Assembly: GCF_000194625.1 (NCBI RefSeq)
Contig: NC_015320.1
Location: forward strand, 914,612-978,611
Reading direction: 5' to 3'
From: Archaeoglobus veneficus SNP6
GTDB lineage: Archaea > Halobacteriota > Archaeoglobi > Archaeoglobales > Archaeoglobaceae
Length of the DNA: 64,000 nt
Numbering within the stretch: the stretch's first letter is position 1; each line of letters opens with the position of its first letter. The notes under the pieces were generated by a model that saw only the letters and a list, made by a program, of their open reading frames with translations, had not been told where the DNA came from and searched no databases. Shown here in pieces: positions 1 to 9,779 of this stretch. Both the position numbers and the translations under genes were made by a program.

Positions 1-303
1 GGTGAGCACTACGAAAACACTGAAATGTACCCGGAATTTGCAAAAGTTGCTGAAGAGGAGGAACTTTACGAAATTGCTGGAAGACTGAGGTCTATCGCTC
101 AGGCTGAGAAACACCATGAGGAAAGGTTCAAGAGATTACTCGGAGAAATTGAAAACGGGACAATGTTCAGGAAAGACGAAGAGGTTGAGTGGATATGCCT
201 TGAGTGTGGCTACATACACAGAGGCACGGAACCACCCAAGAAGTGCCCATCGTGTGGCCACCCACAGAGTTACTACGTCGCGAGAGAACTGTTAGCTCTC
301 TGA
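1..303 (+). CDS. Rubrerythrin, C-terminal part (5' end outside window)
   Basis: The reading frame is open from base 1, so the gene starts before the window and only its last 100 residues are seen. The visible part holds the end of a ferritin-like helical domain (residues E-E-E and the A-E-x-H-H-E-E-R-F pattern, which supply di-iron ligands in this family) and a C-terminal rubredoxin-like domain with C-L-E-C-G and C-P-S-C-G knuckles. Rubrerythrins reduce hydrogen peroxide in the cytoplasm of anaerobes, using electrons passed through the rubredoxin iron. The stop is followed by an AT-rich gap and then a separate cytochrome gene, so this is the end of its unit. Confidence 0.93.
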   Translation, partial: GEHYENTEMYPEFAKVAEEEELYEIAGRLRSIAQAEKHHEERFKRLLGEIENGTMFRKDEEVEWICLECGYIHRGTEPPKKCPSCGHPQSYYVARELLAL

Positions 304-438
304 GTCAACTATTTTTGGGCTAAATTATTGGGAATAATAAGATTATAGCATTCATCATTATGAACCAAAAAACAGAAAGGTATAATTACGTACAGTTATT
401 ACAATTTCGTAATTAGATTAATAATAGAGGCGTAAAAA

Positions 439-1384
439 ATGAACGGGCAGAAAGCATTGCTGCTCGTAATCACATTTACAGCATTGGGGGTACTTGTTTT
501 ACGCAAACAGTCTCCATGTTCGCTGGACAGCATTATTGGTACGACTTGAGCGGAAATACAGTGATGTACCATGTGAAAAATGTCATGCTGATATAGTTGA
601 CGAAATGGAGGCTTTAGCTGGCCCACATATGGGTGAAAGTGGGTATACTGATACTGCAAAAAGGTTTGAGTGTGAGTACTGCCACAGAACCTTTCCTATT
701 AATTATTACACCAAAGATTGGCTCCCACGCCACATCAATCAGAGTATAAGGGCAACTTACTATTACACTTACGGGAGCGTGAAAGGTACAACTGTTGAAC
801 TAGGAAAAGAGGCACATGCAGCTTCTACGGTTCCATGCTTGTACTGCCATAGTGGCGGTGCTACGGGAGGATATGCTCACGCTGCTGGGGAAAGAAACTG
901 CTTTAGCTGCCACCCCGAGGAGGGGCATGCACACGATAAGCCAGAACACTTCAACGTTGAGGATTGCTGGAACTGCCATGTTGGTCCCCACCCCTCTTTG
1001 GATTATGCTGTATACTGGGTTCCACCAGCTGGCGGTTTTGGCTGGACGGAAGTTAGCGGCGATACAGGAAGTTTAGCGGCTCACAAAGCCTTCATAGACG
1101 AGGCCATCAGAGATAATACGCTCACTCACGCTAACGAAGCCTGTATTGCATGCCATACTGCAATAGCCGTAAAGATAAACTGGACCCATGCGAGAAGTAT
1201 AGAGTTCGTAATAGGGCTTGGTTATCCAGTTGTGACTGAGAACGGCCCACACAACTGGACAGTTACGAACTGGGATTACAACGGAACCGCAAAGGCAACA
1301 GTTTGGGGCAACACCTCTGGCTATGGAACAACAAACTATAGCAGTATAAAATGGCCCGGCGAAGTTGATAATATCTACAGCTGA
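439..1384 (+). CDS. Hexahaem c-type cytochrome, apparently frameshifted near its 5' end
   Basis: Six CxxCH haem-binding motifs are visible (CEKCH, CEYCH, CLYCH, CFSCH, CWNCH, CIACH), so an exported multihaem electron carrier is likely, possibly for extracellular or metal-linked respiration. The best start is ATG 439, with GAGG at 426-429, giving a signal-peptide-like start (MNGQKALLLVITFTALGVLV). That frame is lost at a T run at 497-500. The natural continuation (FTQTVSMFAGQHYWYDLSGN) is in frame 3, and a second shift near 560 moves into the long frame carrying the haem motifs, which stays open to 1384. Each shift is explained by one missing base. Either this is a recent pseudogene or the sequence has two indel errors. 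A downstream TTG at 494 would give an open frame but no signal peptide, so it is an unlikely start. Confidence 0.75.
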
Positions 1385-1511
1385 ATTATCTTGCTAATAT
1401 TATTTTGAATTTTTTAGTTAATTAATTTTAGTCGTCATCGATACTCCATCACAACAGTTTCACACCTTTGACAATCACAACATTTTTGTTACTCCTGTCA
1501 AACGCCTACCA

Positions 1512-2915
1512 ATGGATCGAAGGGCGGTGGCTGTAATTCTGCTGATATGTATCGCAACTAGATTCTTTGCCCTCGATACTCGTCCGATGGATCACGATGA
1601 GAGTGTTCACGCGTGGATTGCCTACAGGCTTCTAACAGACCATATTTACACTTACGATCCAGCCTTTCATGGCCCCTTCCTTTACTACGCCTCAGCTTTT
1701 CTGTTCTCTATTTTTGGCGACTCTGAATTTGTTGGAAGACTGACTCCTGTAATCTTCAGCCTGATAGGTGTTGCATTTGCCTGCCTCTACTGGCGATGGC
1801 TTGGAAAAAATGTTTACATCTTCGTGTTTCTCCTCCTTTTCTCTCCGGCTATTCTGTACTACTCCCGTTACATGAGAAACGACATAATTCTCGTTGGATC
1901 ATTCATCGCTGCAGTTTACTTCTACTTCAGGTATTCGGAGACTTTGAAGGAGCGATTCGCATATCTCTCAACGGCATTCCTTGCAGTAATGGTGTGCTCC
2001 AAGGAGAATGCATACATATACCTTGCAATCCTGCTATCCTTCGCATTGCTTTACGGCCTTTACACTGAACGCGGAAAGTACGTTTTCAACAAGCTCTTCA
2101 GGTGGAACTTCAGGAAGTTAAGAATCGTTCTGCTCAGCTTTGCCATATTCGCTCTCATCTTTACCTTTTTCTACACGTCTGCATTCTCCGACTTCAGCGG
2201 GCTTGAAAGAGGAACTGCTGGAGCCGTAGAGCACTGGCTTGAAAAACACGAACAGAAGGACCACTACAAACCACCCGGTTATTACGCTAAAATCCTGCTG
2301 GAGTACGAGTTCATGGCTACTGGCTTGGCCATAGCTGGCTTCTACTTCTTTGCAAGGAGATTGAAGGAGAAAAATGTCACAAAGTTTGAGTTATTCGTAG
2401 TCTACTGGGCATTAACAGCCCTTTTGGCGTACCACATTTTAGCTCACAAGGTTCCCTGGCTCGTCGTTCATCTCGTCACGCCCCTCGCCCTTCTGGGCTC
2501 GCTTTATACGAGAAACACGGGAGGTGCAAGAATAGCCATCGCCATAGCAGCCGTTGCAACCCTCGTCGTTGCAATCCATGTCACGTACGTGAACTACAAC
2601 GACGCGAGAAGCGAAGATCTGATTTACATACAGGTACAGCCCACAGCAGTAGAACTTGCAGAAGTAATAAAAGAGAAGTTTACTTCCGGAGAGAGAATCA
2701 TCGTTTACGAGCCGAAAAACGACTACTGGCCTTTGCCCTGGTATCTCAGACATTACAAGATTCCGTACAGCAGCAAGTGGATTCCCGGATACGATTATGT
2801 TGTTACATCGAACAGGGAAAGGACATTTGTTGAGGAAAAAGGTTACTCTGTCATCGGAAAGTACGAGATCAGGCCTGGCTACTTCATGGTTTTGATGGAG
2901 CGCAGCAAGGGCTGA
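1512..2915 (+). CDS. Agl23-like polytopic membrane glycosyltransferase family protein
   Basis: A 467-residue membrane protein with about ten hydrophobic segments. Its N-terminal first loop carries D-H-D-E-S (around residues 27-31), the acidic motif typical of GT-C (PMT/ArnT-type) glycosyltransferases. The overall pattern (F-H-G-P-F-L-Y-Y, S-R-Y-M-R-N-D) fits the TIGR03663 family, called flippase-activity-associated Agl23. A role in lipid-linked sugar transfer or S-layer/N-glycan assembly is inferred from the family. The ATG at 1512 is preceded at the right distance by a weak TATA-like tract (1479-1491), so a leaderless mRNA is possible. It is followed closely by a separately promoted radical SAM gene. 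Confidence 0.8.
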   Translation: MDRRAVAVILLICIATRFFALDTRPMDHDESVHAWIAYRLLTDHIYTYDPAFHGPFLYYASAFLFSIFGDSEFVGRLTPVIFSLIGVAFACLYWRWLGKNVYIFVFLLLFSPAILYYSRYMRNDIILVGSFIAAVYFYFRYSETLKERFAYLSTAFLAVMVCSKENAYIYLAILLSFALLYGLYTERGKYVFNKLFRWNFRKLRIVLLSFAIFALIFTFFYTSAFSDFSGLERGTAGAVEHWLEKHEQKDHYKPPGYYAKILLEYEFMATGLAIAGFYFFARRLKEKNVTKFELFVVYWALTALLAYHILAHKVPWLVVHLVTPLALLGSLYTRNTGGARIAIAIAAVATLVVAIHVTYVNYNDARSEDLIYIQVQPTAVELAEVIKEKFTSGERIIVYEPKNDYWPLPWYLRHYKIPYSSKWIPGYDYVVTSNRERTFVEEKGYSVIGKYEIRPGYFMVLMERSKG

Positions 2916-2946
2916 CTTTTTTATATTTTGGCGACAAGTAGTGTTG

Positions 2947-3966
2947 ATGGTACTGGGGCTCGAAAGATACCAAAGAATATACAACGGAGAAGCCGTAGCG
3001 AAGTTCCAGATAGCGAGGAGAATCAATGCTGAAAAGAAAGAGAGTATTGACGAGATGTGGAAGCACCACTCCGAGCTAAAAAAGGAGTTTAAAGCGCTGC
3101 TTGCTGAAAAAGGAGATGATATCGACTTCCTCACCTCACATCCAGCAGACTACTCGTTCCTTCATCTCAAGGTGGATTTGCTGAAGGAGATGCTAAAGGA
3201 GTGCTGCTTCTGCGAGAGGCGTTGCGGGGTAAACAGGTACGAGAAGAAAGGCTTCTGCAAGGTAGGTGCGAAGAGCTACTACGCGTCGGAGTTTCTGCAC
3301 ATGGGTGAAGAGCCCGAACTTATCCCGTCGCACACGATTTTCTTCAACCGCTGCACATTCGCATGTGTCTTCTGCCAGAACTACGACATAGTCTACGATG
3401 AAGACTACGAAGCTCTTCCGGAAGATCTTGCCGAAGTTATAGACAGGCGTTTCAGACAGGGCAGCAGGAACGTGAACTTCGTTGGAGGGAATCCAGACCA
3501 GCATGCACACACGATTCTGGAAACTCTGAGCCACGTCGAGTCGAATATTCCAGTGGTGTGGAACTCCAACATGTACCACAGCAGCGAGCTTGCTGAAGTG
3601 ATAGAGGACGTTGTTGACGTCTGGCTTGGTGACTTCAAGTACGGCAACGATAAATGCGCGGAGAAATACTCGAGAGTGAAGAACTACTGGAAGGTTGTAA
3701 CGAGAAACTTTTTGAGAGCTAAAGACAACGGAGAACTGCTGATAAGACATCTCGTCATGCCCAACCACATTGAGTGCTGCACAGAGCCAATAGTGAAATG
3801 GGTTGCAGAAAACCTTGGCAGGGACACGAGATTTAACCTCATGTTCCAGTACTATCCGGCCTTCAGAGCATTCGATTTTCCGGAGATCGCAAGGAGACTT
3901 ACGCCGGAAGAAATGCGGAGGGCTGTTGAGATTACTGAGAAGTACGGGCTGAGGAATTTAGTGTAA
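2947..3966 (+). CDS. Radical SAM protein, PflA-like
   Basis: A cytoplasmic radical SAM enzyme: the C-T-F-A-C-V-F-C motif (CxxxCxxC, about residue 135 on) binds the [4Fe-4S] cluster that cleaves S-adenosylmethionine. Upstream is a second cysteine group (CCFCERRCGV...GFC), typical of the archaeal and bacterial PflA-like proteins often annotated as pyruvate formate-lyase activating enzyme homologues. No glycyl-radical enzyme is nearby, so the substrate is unknown. ATG 2947 is preferred over the in-frame GTG 2941 and TTG 2944 because a TATA box (2918-2928) is centred about 25 bp upstream, giving a leaderless start. Confidence 0.85.
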   Translation: MVLGLERYQRIYNGEAVAKFQIARRINAEKKESIDEMWKHHSELKKEFKALLAEKGDDIDFLTSHPADYSFLHLKVDLLKEMLKECCFCERRCGVNRYEKKGFCKVGAKSYYASEFLHMGEEPELIPSHTIFFNRCTFACVFCQNYDIVYDEDYEALPEDLAEVIDRRFRQGSRNVNFVGGNPDQHAHTILETLSHVESNIPVVWNSNMYHSSELAEVIEDVVDVWLGDFKYGNDKCAEKYSRVKNYWKVVTRNFLRAKDNGELLIRHLVMPNHIECCTEPIVKWVAENLGRDTRFNLMFQYYPAFRAFDFPEIARRLTPEEMRRAVEITEKYGLRNLV

Positions 3967-4105
3967 GAGGATAGATTTAGCGACTCCAGTGGAATCCAGG
4001 GATTGGGAGATCCTATAAAGCTGAACCCGAGAAGACTGTAAATCTAATACCTCCACACCCCACAAATCCCCAACATTTTTATTTCGTCTATGCGCGCTGG
4101 ATTGC

Positions 4106-5356
4106 GTGAAGATCGAGAGGCCACGTGGAACGAGAGATTTTCTGCCTGACGAGATGGAAAAGCGAAGGGCCATCGAGGCGGTGATGCGAAGAATTGCGGA
4201 AAGTTACGGCTACAGGGAAATAGCAACGCCAACATTTGAGCACCTCGAGCTGTTCACGATTAAGTCCGGTGAGGGCATAGTTGAGGAGTTATACGCGTTC
4301 AAGGACAAGGGTGGAAGAGACCTTGCTCTCCGTCCGGAGCTTACGGCCCCTGTTATGCGCCTCTTTGTAAACGAATGCTCGGTCATGCCCCGCCCGTTAC
4401 GCTTCTACTACTTTGCTAACTGCTTCCGCTACGAAAGGCCGCAGAAGGGGAGATACAGAGAGTTCTGGCAGTTTGGCGTTGAGCTTATCGGTTCGTCATC
4501 ACATCTATCTGATGCGGAGGTCATAGCCCTTGCATACAGAATAATGGATGAGCTGAATCTTGACTTCGAGCTGCACATCGGCCACGTCGGGCTACTCAGG
4601 CATCTGCTGAAGGACATTGAAGAGGACAGGGCCTCGAAAATCATGCGTTTAATAGATAAGAAAGACGTTGAAGGGCTTAGCAGCTATCTGAGAGAGATTA
4701 ACGCTCCTGAGGAGCTGGCAGAGAAAATTTACGCCCTTATCGAGCTTACTGGCAGCAGAGATGTGCTTGTCGAAGCGTCGAGGCTCATTCCAGACTTCGA
4801 TATGAGTCATATGGAAAAACTGTGCGATGTTCTCGACTCGATGAATGTGAACTACGTCATCGATCTCGGCATCGCGAGAGGGCTCGACTACTACACCGGC
4901 GTTGTTTTCGAAGCGTACGCAAAACACGGCCTTGGAGCGCAGAAGCAGATATGTGGCGGAGGGAGCTACAGGCTTACGCACCTGTTTGGCGGGGAAGATG
5001 TACCATCGACAGGCTTTGCCCTTGGCTTCGACAGGATTGCGGAGATATGTGAAATAACGCCGCCACAAAAACCTGTCATCGTCGTAGTAAACGTCGGTTT
5101 TGAGGGCGAGGCGTTCAGGATTGCAGAAGAGCTGAGAAAACAGGGCTTTCGCGTGGTTACCGATGTCATGGAGAGGAACATCAGGAAGCAGTTCAGCTAC
5201 GCAAACGACATAAACGCAAGCTTTGCTGTGGTGGTTGGCAAACGGGAAATAGAGTCGGGCAGGTACACTCTCAAGAATATGGTGACGGGAGAACATTACG
5301 AGCTGAGCTTTGAGGAGCTCGTTAAACACCTAAGCAGAGAGGCGCAGCTCCCGTAA
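4106..5356 (+). CDS. hisS: Histidyl-tRNA synthetase
   Basis: Class II aminoacyl-tRNA synthetase that charges tRNA-His. The N-terminus (R-G-T-R-D-F-L-P) and motif 2 region (C-F-R-Y-E-R-P-Q-K-G-R-Y-R-E-F-W-Q) are diagnostic. The histidine-specific motifs L-D-Y-Y-T-G and G-G-G-S-Y-R are present near residues 255-295, followed by an anticodon-binding domain of about 90 residues. At 416 residues it has normal archaeal length. The start is GTG 4106, with a TATA-like sequence (4073-4085) about 26 bp upstream, so the transcript is probably leaderless. Confidence 0.97.
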   Translation: MKIERPRGTRDFLPDEMEKRRAIEAVMRRIAESYGYREIATPTFEHLELFTIKSGEGIVEELYAFKDKGGRDLALRPELTAPVMRLFVNECSVMPRPLRFYYFANCFRYERPQKGRYREFWQFGVELIGSSSHLSDAEVIALAYRIMDELNLDFELHIGHVGLLRHLLKDIEEDRASKIMRLIDKKDVEGLSSYLREINAPEELAEKIYALIELTGSRDVLVEASRLIPDFDMSHMEKLCDVLDSMNVNYVIDLGIARGLDYYTGVVFEAYAKHGLGAQKQICGGGSYRLTHLFGGEDVPSTGFALGFDRIAEICEITPPQKPVIVVVNVGFEGEAFRIAEELRKQGFRVVTDVMERNIRKQFSYANDINASFAVVVGKREIESGRYTLKNMVTGEHYELSFEELVKHLSREAQLP

Positions 5357-5400
5357 AGTTTTTATTTCCTCTGCTTTTCTCCCATCCGCTGGCAGCAAAG

Positions 5401-5409
5401 TTTTATATA
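5401..5409 (+). promoter_or_regulatory. TATA box of the EF-1 alpha/S10 unit
   Basis: TTTTATATA lies about 55 bp before the EF-1 alpha start. A start site about 25 bp downstream would leave a short leader that includes the strong GGAGG site at 5446-5450. This is a textbook archaeal promoter with a Shine-Dalgarno leader, in contrast to the leaderless genes around it. Confidence 0.65.
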
Positions 5410-5459
5410 CCCTTCAGCAGTAGGCGGAAAAAAGAAAAGATGAAAGGAGGATGGTGAAA

Positions 5460-6731
5460 ATGGCCAAGGAGAAGGAGCACATTAACGTTGCCATGATCGG
5501 GCACGTAGACCACGGAAAGAGCACCCTGATTGGCAGACTCCTCTATGAAGCTGGAGAGATCCCAGAGCACATAATTGAGAAATACAGAAAAGAGGCTCAG
5601 GAGAAGGGTAAAGCTACATTCGAATTCGCGTGGGTCATGGACAGGCTCAAGGAGGAGAGGGAGAGAGGTATTACCATCGACGTAGCTCACAGGAAGTTCA
5701 AGACTCAGAAGTACGAGATAACCATCGTGGACTGCCCCGGACACAGAGACTTCATCAAGAACATGATCACTGGAGCGTCCCAGGCTGACGCTGCAATTCT
5801 CGTAGTTGCTGCTGACGACGGTGTGCAGGCTCAGACCAAGGAGCACGTGTTCCTTTCGAGAACTCTCGGTATCAACCAGATGATTGTCGCAATAAACAAG
5901 ATGGACAAGGTGAACTACGACCAGAAGAGGTACGAGGAAGTCAAGGAGCAGGTAGTAAAGCTCCTCAAGATGGTAGGTTACAAGGTTGACGAAATCCCGT
6001 TCATTCCGACTTCTGCTTACAACGGTGACAACGTACTCAAGAAGAGTGACAAGACTCCCTGGTACAACGGCCCCACGATCTTCGAGGCGCTTGACACGCT
6101 CAAGCCACCCGAGAAGCCCGTTGACAAGCCACTCAGAATTCCGATCCAGGATGTTTACTCAATCAGCGGTGTCGGTACCGTCCCAGTTGGAAGAGTTGAG
6201 ACTGGAGTGCTCAAGGTCGGTGACAAGGTCATCTTTGAGCCGCCCGGTGTGAGCGGAGAAGTAAAGAGCATTGAGATGCACCACGAGCCAATCAAGGAGG
6301 CATATCCGGGAGACAACATCGGTTTCAACGTGCGTGGTGTTGGTAAGAACGACATAAGGCGTGGAGACGTCTGTGGACACCCGGACAACCCGCCAACGGT
6401 TGCAAGAGACTTCACCGCCCAGATTATCGTTCTGCAGCACCCGACTGCTATAACCGTCGGCTACACGCCTGTTGTGCACGCACACACCGCTCAGGTAGCA
6501 TGCAAGTTCGTTGAACTCCTGAAGAAGATCGACCCCAGAACCGGTCAGGTCAAGGAGGAGAACCCGCAGTTCCTGAAGACTGGAGACGCAGCAGTGGTGA
6601 AGCTTGAGCCAACGAGGCCAATGGTCGTCGAGAAGGTCAAGGAGATTCCACCGCTCGGCAGGTTTGCCATCAGAGACATGGGTATGACCGTCGCAGCGGG
6701 AATGGTTCTCGACGTTACGCCGAGGAAGTAA
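5460..6731 (+). CDS. tuf: Translation elongation factor EF-1 alpha
   Basis: GTPase that delivers aminoacyl-tRNA to the ribosome. The G motifs [13 protein letters not shown] and N-K-M-D are all present in the N-terminal domain, followed by two beta-barrel domains. An ATG at 5451 is in frame, but it touches the GGAGG ribosome site (5446-5450). The ATG at 5460 has the proper 9-base spacing and gives [10 protein letters not shown], a 423-residue protein as usual in this group. The next gene encodes ribosomal protein S10, the classic archaeal arrangement. Confidence 0.98.
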   Translation: MAKEKEHINVAMIGHVDHGKSTLIGRLLYEAGEIPEHIIEKYRKEAQEKGKATFEFAWVMDRLKEERERGITIDVAHRKFKTQKYEITIVDCPGHRDFIKNMITGASQADAAILVVAADDGVQAQTKEHVFLSRTLGINQMIVAINKMDKVNYDQKRYEEVKEQVVKLLKMVGYKVDEIPFIPTSAYNGDNVLKKSDKTPWYNGPTIFEALDTLKPPEKPVDKPLRIPIQDVYSISGVGTVPVGRVETGVLKVGDKVIFEPPGVSGEVKSIEMHHEPIKEAYPGDNIGFNVRGVGKNDIRRGDVCGHPDNPPTVARDFTAQIIVLQHPTAITVGYTPVVHAHTAQVACKFVELLKKIDPRTGQVKEENPQFLKTGDAAVVKLEPTRPMVVEKVKEIPPLGRFAIRDMGMTVAAGMVLDVTPRK

Positions 6732-6766
6732 ACAAATTTTTTTATTTCTTCTTTAGGGTGTTTGAC

Positions 6767-7087
6767 ATGGCAATAAAAGGTTACAAGGCAAGAATAAGGC
6801 TTTCGGGGCTCAACCCATCGGATCTCGACAGAATCTGCAGCCAGATCAAGGAGATTGCCAACAAGACCGGCGTTGAAATTCGTGGCCCGGTTCCACTGCC
6901 AACGAAGAGGCTTGTTGTGCCAGTCAGGAAAGCGCCTGATGGAGAGGGCAGCGAAACGTGGGACCACTGGGAGATGAGGATACACAAGCGCCTGATAGAT
7001 ATAGCCGCGGACGAGAGAGCACTGAGGCAGATAATGAGAATTCAGGTGCCCAAGGACGTTAACATCGAGATAGTCCTCGAAAGCTAA
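6767..7087 (+). CDS. rpsJ: 30S ribosomal protein S10
   Basis: A 106-residue ribosomal protein S10/uS10 with the family pattern KARIRLSG...[10 protein letters not shown] and the C-terminal [13 protein letters not shown]. It is a small-subunit head protein. ATG 6767 is chosen over the in-frame GTG 6758 because AGGGTG at 6755-6760 serves as its ribosome site. It is 35 bp downstream of the EF-1 alpha gene and probably co-transcribed with it. Confidence 0.97.
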   Translation: MAIKGYKARIRLSGLNPSDLDRICSQIKEIANKTGVEIRGPVPLPTKRLVVPVRKAPDGEGSETWDHWEMRIHKRLIDIAADERALRQIMRIQVPKDVNIEIVLES

Positions 7088-7116
7088 ATTTTTAAAGCAG
7101 TCAGCAAACATTTTTC

Positions 7117-8028
7117 ATGCTTCTTAAAATTACTTTTCTCGGCACATCTGGTACAATCCCGAGTGTCGAGCGCAACCCTTCTGCAGTTTTTGTTCGGCAT
7201 GGCTCTCATCGCATCTTATTCGACTGCGGCGAGGGGACGCAGAGACAGATGATGATAGCGAAAACGGGCTTCAAACTCGACGCCATTTTCATTACGCACC
7301 TGCACACCGACCACTTCATAGGCCTCTTTGGCCTGCTTGAAACCATGTCATTGAACGAAAGAAGGGAGAAATTAGCGATTTACTCTCCAAACGCCCGGTT
7401 CCTCGCTTCGCTCTTTAAAGCCTTTGGCTACGATGAGCTGAGCTATCCCATCGAAGTTGTGGAACTGCGGGATGGTGACGAGGTCAAGTTTGATGGCTTT
7501 AAAGTGGTGGCATTCAAAACTGATCACATAGTACCGAGTCTCGGATACGCGCTGATTGAGAAAGACAGACCGGGAAAGTTCTACAGAGAGAAGGCAGAGG
7601 CTCTTGGCATCCCTCCCGGGCCGCTGTATGCAAAGCTCGTAAAGGGCGAGAGCGTGGTAGTTGGCGGAAAAGTTATTACTCCAGAAATGGTGGTCGGTAA
7701 GCCCCGTCCAGGCAGAAAGATAGTTTATACAGGAGACACGAGGCCCTGTGAAAGAACTATCGAGATTGCGAGGAGTGCAGATGTGCTAATCCACGATGCA
7801 GCCTTCACCTCCGACCTGCAGGAGTGGGCGGAAGAGACGAAACATTCAACGGCAAGGGAAGCTGCAGAGGTTGCAAAGGCTGCCGGCGTTAAAAAACTCG
7901 TTCTCACCCACGTAAGCGCGAGGTACTCAAAGGATGCAACACCTCTGCTCGAGGAGGCAAGAGCTGTTTTTGAGAACGCCATGGTGGCTGAGGACTTTAT
8001 GGCCTTTGAGGTGAGATATAAGGATTAG
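7117..8028 (+). CDS. rnz: Ribonuclease Z (tRNA 3'-end processing)
   Basis: A 303-residue metallo-beta-lactamase fold enzyme that removes 3' trailers from pre-tRNAs. The F-L-G-T-S-G-T-I-P start, the zinc motif T-H-L-H-T-D-H (about residue 60), the late G-D-T-R, and H-S-T with T-H-V-S-A-R-Y are typical of RNase Z. ATG 7117 is preceded by AAATTTTTAAAG (7086-7097), a TATA box placed for a leaderless transcript. It converges with the aminotransferase gene on the other strand; the 50 bp between them hold nothing recognisable. Confidence 0.95.
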   Translation: MLLKITFLGTSGTIPSVERNPSAVFVRHGSHRILFDCGEGTQRQMMIAKTGFKLDAIFITHLHTDHFIGLFGLLETMSLNERREKLAIYSPNARFLASLFKAFGYDELSYPIEVVELRDGDEVKFDGFKVVAFKTDHIVPSLGYALIEKDRPGKFYREKAEALGIPPGPLYAKLVKGESVVVGGKVITPEMVVGKPRPGRKIVYTGDTRPCERTIEIARSADVLIHDAAFTSDLQEWAEETKHSTAREAAEVAKAAGVKKLVLTHVSARYSKDATPLLEEARAVFENAMVAEDFMAFEVRYKD

Positions 8029-8077
8029 AGATTCGTTGGACACGCAACATTTAACACCAGAGAGGAACAAAAAGAGG

Positions 8078-9205
8078 TTAAGACAAGAATCTTTTCAACC
8101 TTCTGATCGCTTCCTCGATGTTCTCTCTTGACGTTGCATAGCTCAGCCTGACCCACGTTGTGAAAACCCTTCCAAAAGCGCTGCCCGGAGTTGCTGCGAC
8201 GTATTCTTTCTTGAGGAACTCCTCGCAGAACTTCATGGAATCCTGCCCAACATCGACAAACATGTAGAATGCTCCCTTCGGCGGCGCATATTTCAAACCA
8301 ATCTCATCGAGCCCCTCCATGAGCATGTCCCTTCTCACTTTGAACTCCGCAACCATCTCTTCAACGCATTTCTGGTCGCCTTTGAGTGCGGCAACACCTG
8401 CGTACTGAACGAACGATGTTGGATGACTGACCGAGTGCGACTGAATGCGGAGCATGTGTTTGGTTATCTCTTCCGGAGCGATGGCGTAGCCAAGCCTCCA
8501 TCCAGTCATTGCATAAGTCTTTGAAAATCCGTTAATAACTATCGTTCTCTCCGGCATTCCGTCGAAGCCCGCTATGCTTACAAACTCACCTTCAAAAATG
8601 ATTTTGTCGTATATCTCGTCGGACATTACGAGGATGTCATTGTCTACGGCGATATCCCTCACCTTCTTCAGAAACTCCTTTGGGTACACCACTCCAAGTG
8701 GGTTGCTGGGCGAGTTGATTATAATCAGCTTTGTTTTCTGCTTTACGTACTCTTCAATCGGAGCATCGCTGAATCCCTCGCTGTGGGGAACCCAGACGAC
8801 CTTACCTCCAGCAACCTGAACGCACGGTTCGTAACTCACCCACGAGGGGTCGAGAAGAATGACCTCGTCACCCTCCTCAATTACGGCCAGTATGGCTTCG
8901 AAGATGGCATACTTGGCTCCGGGAGTCACTATAACGTTTTCAGCCTTTACGTCAAGCCCGTCCTGTTTGGCCTTCTCAACTATAGCATCTACGAGTTCAG
9001 GAATTCCTCTTGTAGGAGTGTAGAAGGTTTTTCCCTCGTTAAGGGCCTTGATTGCAGCCTCAATTATGTGTTTCGGCGTCACGAAATCGGGCTCACCAAC
9101 ACCCATGTTTATAACGGGTTTGCCCTGTCTCGCGAGCTCTTTTGCAGTGGATGAAATGGACAGAGTAGCAGAGGGCTGGATGGACTTAGCCCTTCTGCTT
9201 ATCAT
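8078..9205 (-). CDS. Class I/II aspartate-type aminotransferase
   Basis: A PLP-dependent fold type I aminotransferase of 375 residues. The PLP lysine is in N-G-F-S-K-T-Y-A-M-T-G-W-R-L-G, and the cofactor-binding N-S-P-S-N-P-L-G and D-E-I-Y-D are present. Archaeal members act on aspartate, aromatic amino acids or alanine, and the exact substrate cannot be told from sequence. The start overlaps the end of the lumazine synthase gene by 20 bp on the same strand, so the two are probably translated from one mRNA. Confidence 0.9.
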   Translation of the reverse strand: MISRRAKSIQPSATLSISSTAKELARQGKPVINMGVGEPDFVTPKHIIEAAIKALNEGKTFYTPTRGIPELVDAIVEKAKQDGLDVKAENVIVTPGAKYAIFEAILAVIEEGDEVILLDPSWVSYEPCVQVAGGKVVWVPHSEGFSDAPIEEYVKQKTKLIIINSPSNPLGVVYPKEFLKKVRDIAVDNDILVMSDEIYDKIIFEGEFVSIAGFDGMPERTIVINGFSKTYAMTGWRLGYAIAPEEITKHMLRIQSHSVSHPTSFVQYAGVAALKGDQKCVEEMVAEFKVRRDMLMEGLDEIGLKYAPPKGAFYMFVDVGQDSMKFCEEFLKKEYVAATPGSAFGRVFTTWVRLSYATSRENIEEAIRRLKRFLS

Positions 9206-9620
9206 AGTCCTTTAGCCTCCTGACGAGCTTGACTGCAGCTTCAACTGCACGCTTTGCGTAGTCAATTCTCTGGTGGGCTGCAAGCCTGCCCATACCCGGC
9301 CCCGAAATACCGAGGGTGACGGGCTTGTTGTATTCCAGGCCCAGATCCATAATTTTCCTTGCTGCGTGCTGCGCCACAACCTCGTCATGCTCAGTCTCAC
9401 CCTCAATAACGCAGCCTATGGTCACCACTGCATCCACATCGCCCTTTTCGAGAACGCGCTTAACAGCTATAGGCGTGTCAAAGACGCCGGGAACTCTTAT
9501 CACGTCCGTTATTTCCGCTCCAAGAAACTCCGCGTGCTCTTTTGCAAGAACCTCCATCATATACGTGATGTCCCTGTTGAATTCAGCAACCACAAGCCCG
9601 AGTTTGATTTTTTCGCACAT
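9186..9620 (-). CDS. ribH: 6,7-dimethyl-8-ribityllumazine synthase
   Basis: Catalyses the penultimate step of riboflavin synthesis; riboflavin is the precursor of FAD, FMN and F420-type deazaflavin chemistry. The motifs R-V-P-G-V-F-D-T-P, I-G-C-V-I-E-G-E-T-E-H-D-E and G-I-S-G-P-G-M-G are those of lumazine synthase and not of the related archaeal riboflavin synthase, which lacks G-E-T-x-H. The open frame extends upstream to 9713, but the ATG at 9620 has a GGTGA ribosome site just before it and yields the normal 144-residue length. Confidence 0.93.
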   Translation of the reverse strand: MCEKIKLGLVVAEFNRDITYMMEVLAKEHAEFLGAEITDVIRVPGVFDTPIAVKRVLEKGDVDAVVTIGCVIEGETEHDEVVAQHAARKIMDLGLEYNKPVTLGISGPGMGRLAAHQRIDYAKRAVEAAVKLVRRLKDYDKQKG

Positions 9621-9749
9621 GCTGTCACCTACCCATTCAAGCCTCAAGTCGTGCTTAACAGCCTTCCTGCACAATGGGTTTAATAACGTTATGCAAATCT
9701 TAACTGTTCTCATTGATTCAATTAACGATGTGCTGGGCTGAGTGCAAAA

Positions 9750-9759
9750 TTTTTATATC
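9750..9759 (+). promoter_or_regulatory. TATA box for the Lrp-like/top6B unit
   Basis: TTTTTATATC centred about 25 bp before ATG 9780 implies a leaderless transcript that begins at or next to the start codon. Confidence 0.6.
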
Positions 9760-9779
9760 TGGCATACAAAAAAAGAAGC

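Noticed and set aside
2439-3134. 231-codon minus-strand frame across the Agl23-like and radical SAM genes
   Set aside because: Antisense to two convincing genes and bridges their intergenic region; no promoter or ribosome site.
9186-9620. Riboflavin synthase instead of lumazine synthase
   Set aside because: The G-E-T-x-H-D-E motif and length fit lumazine synthase; the archaeal riboflavin synthase paralogue lacks this motif.
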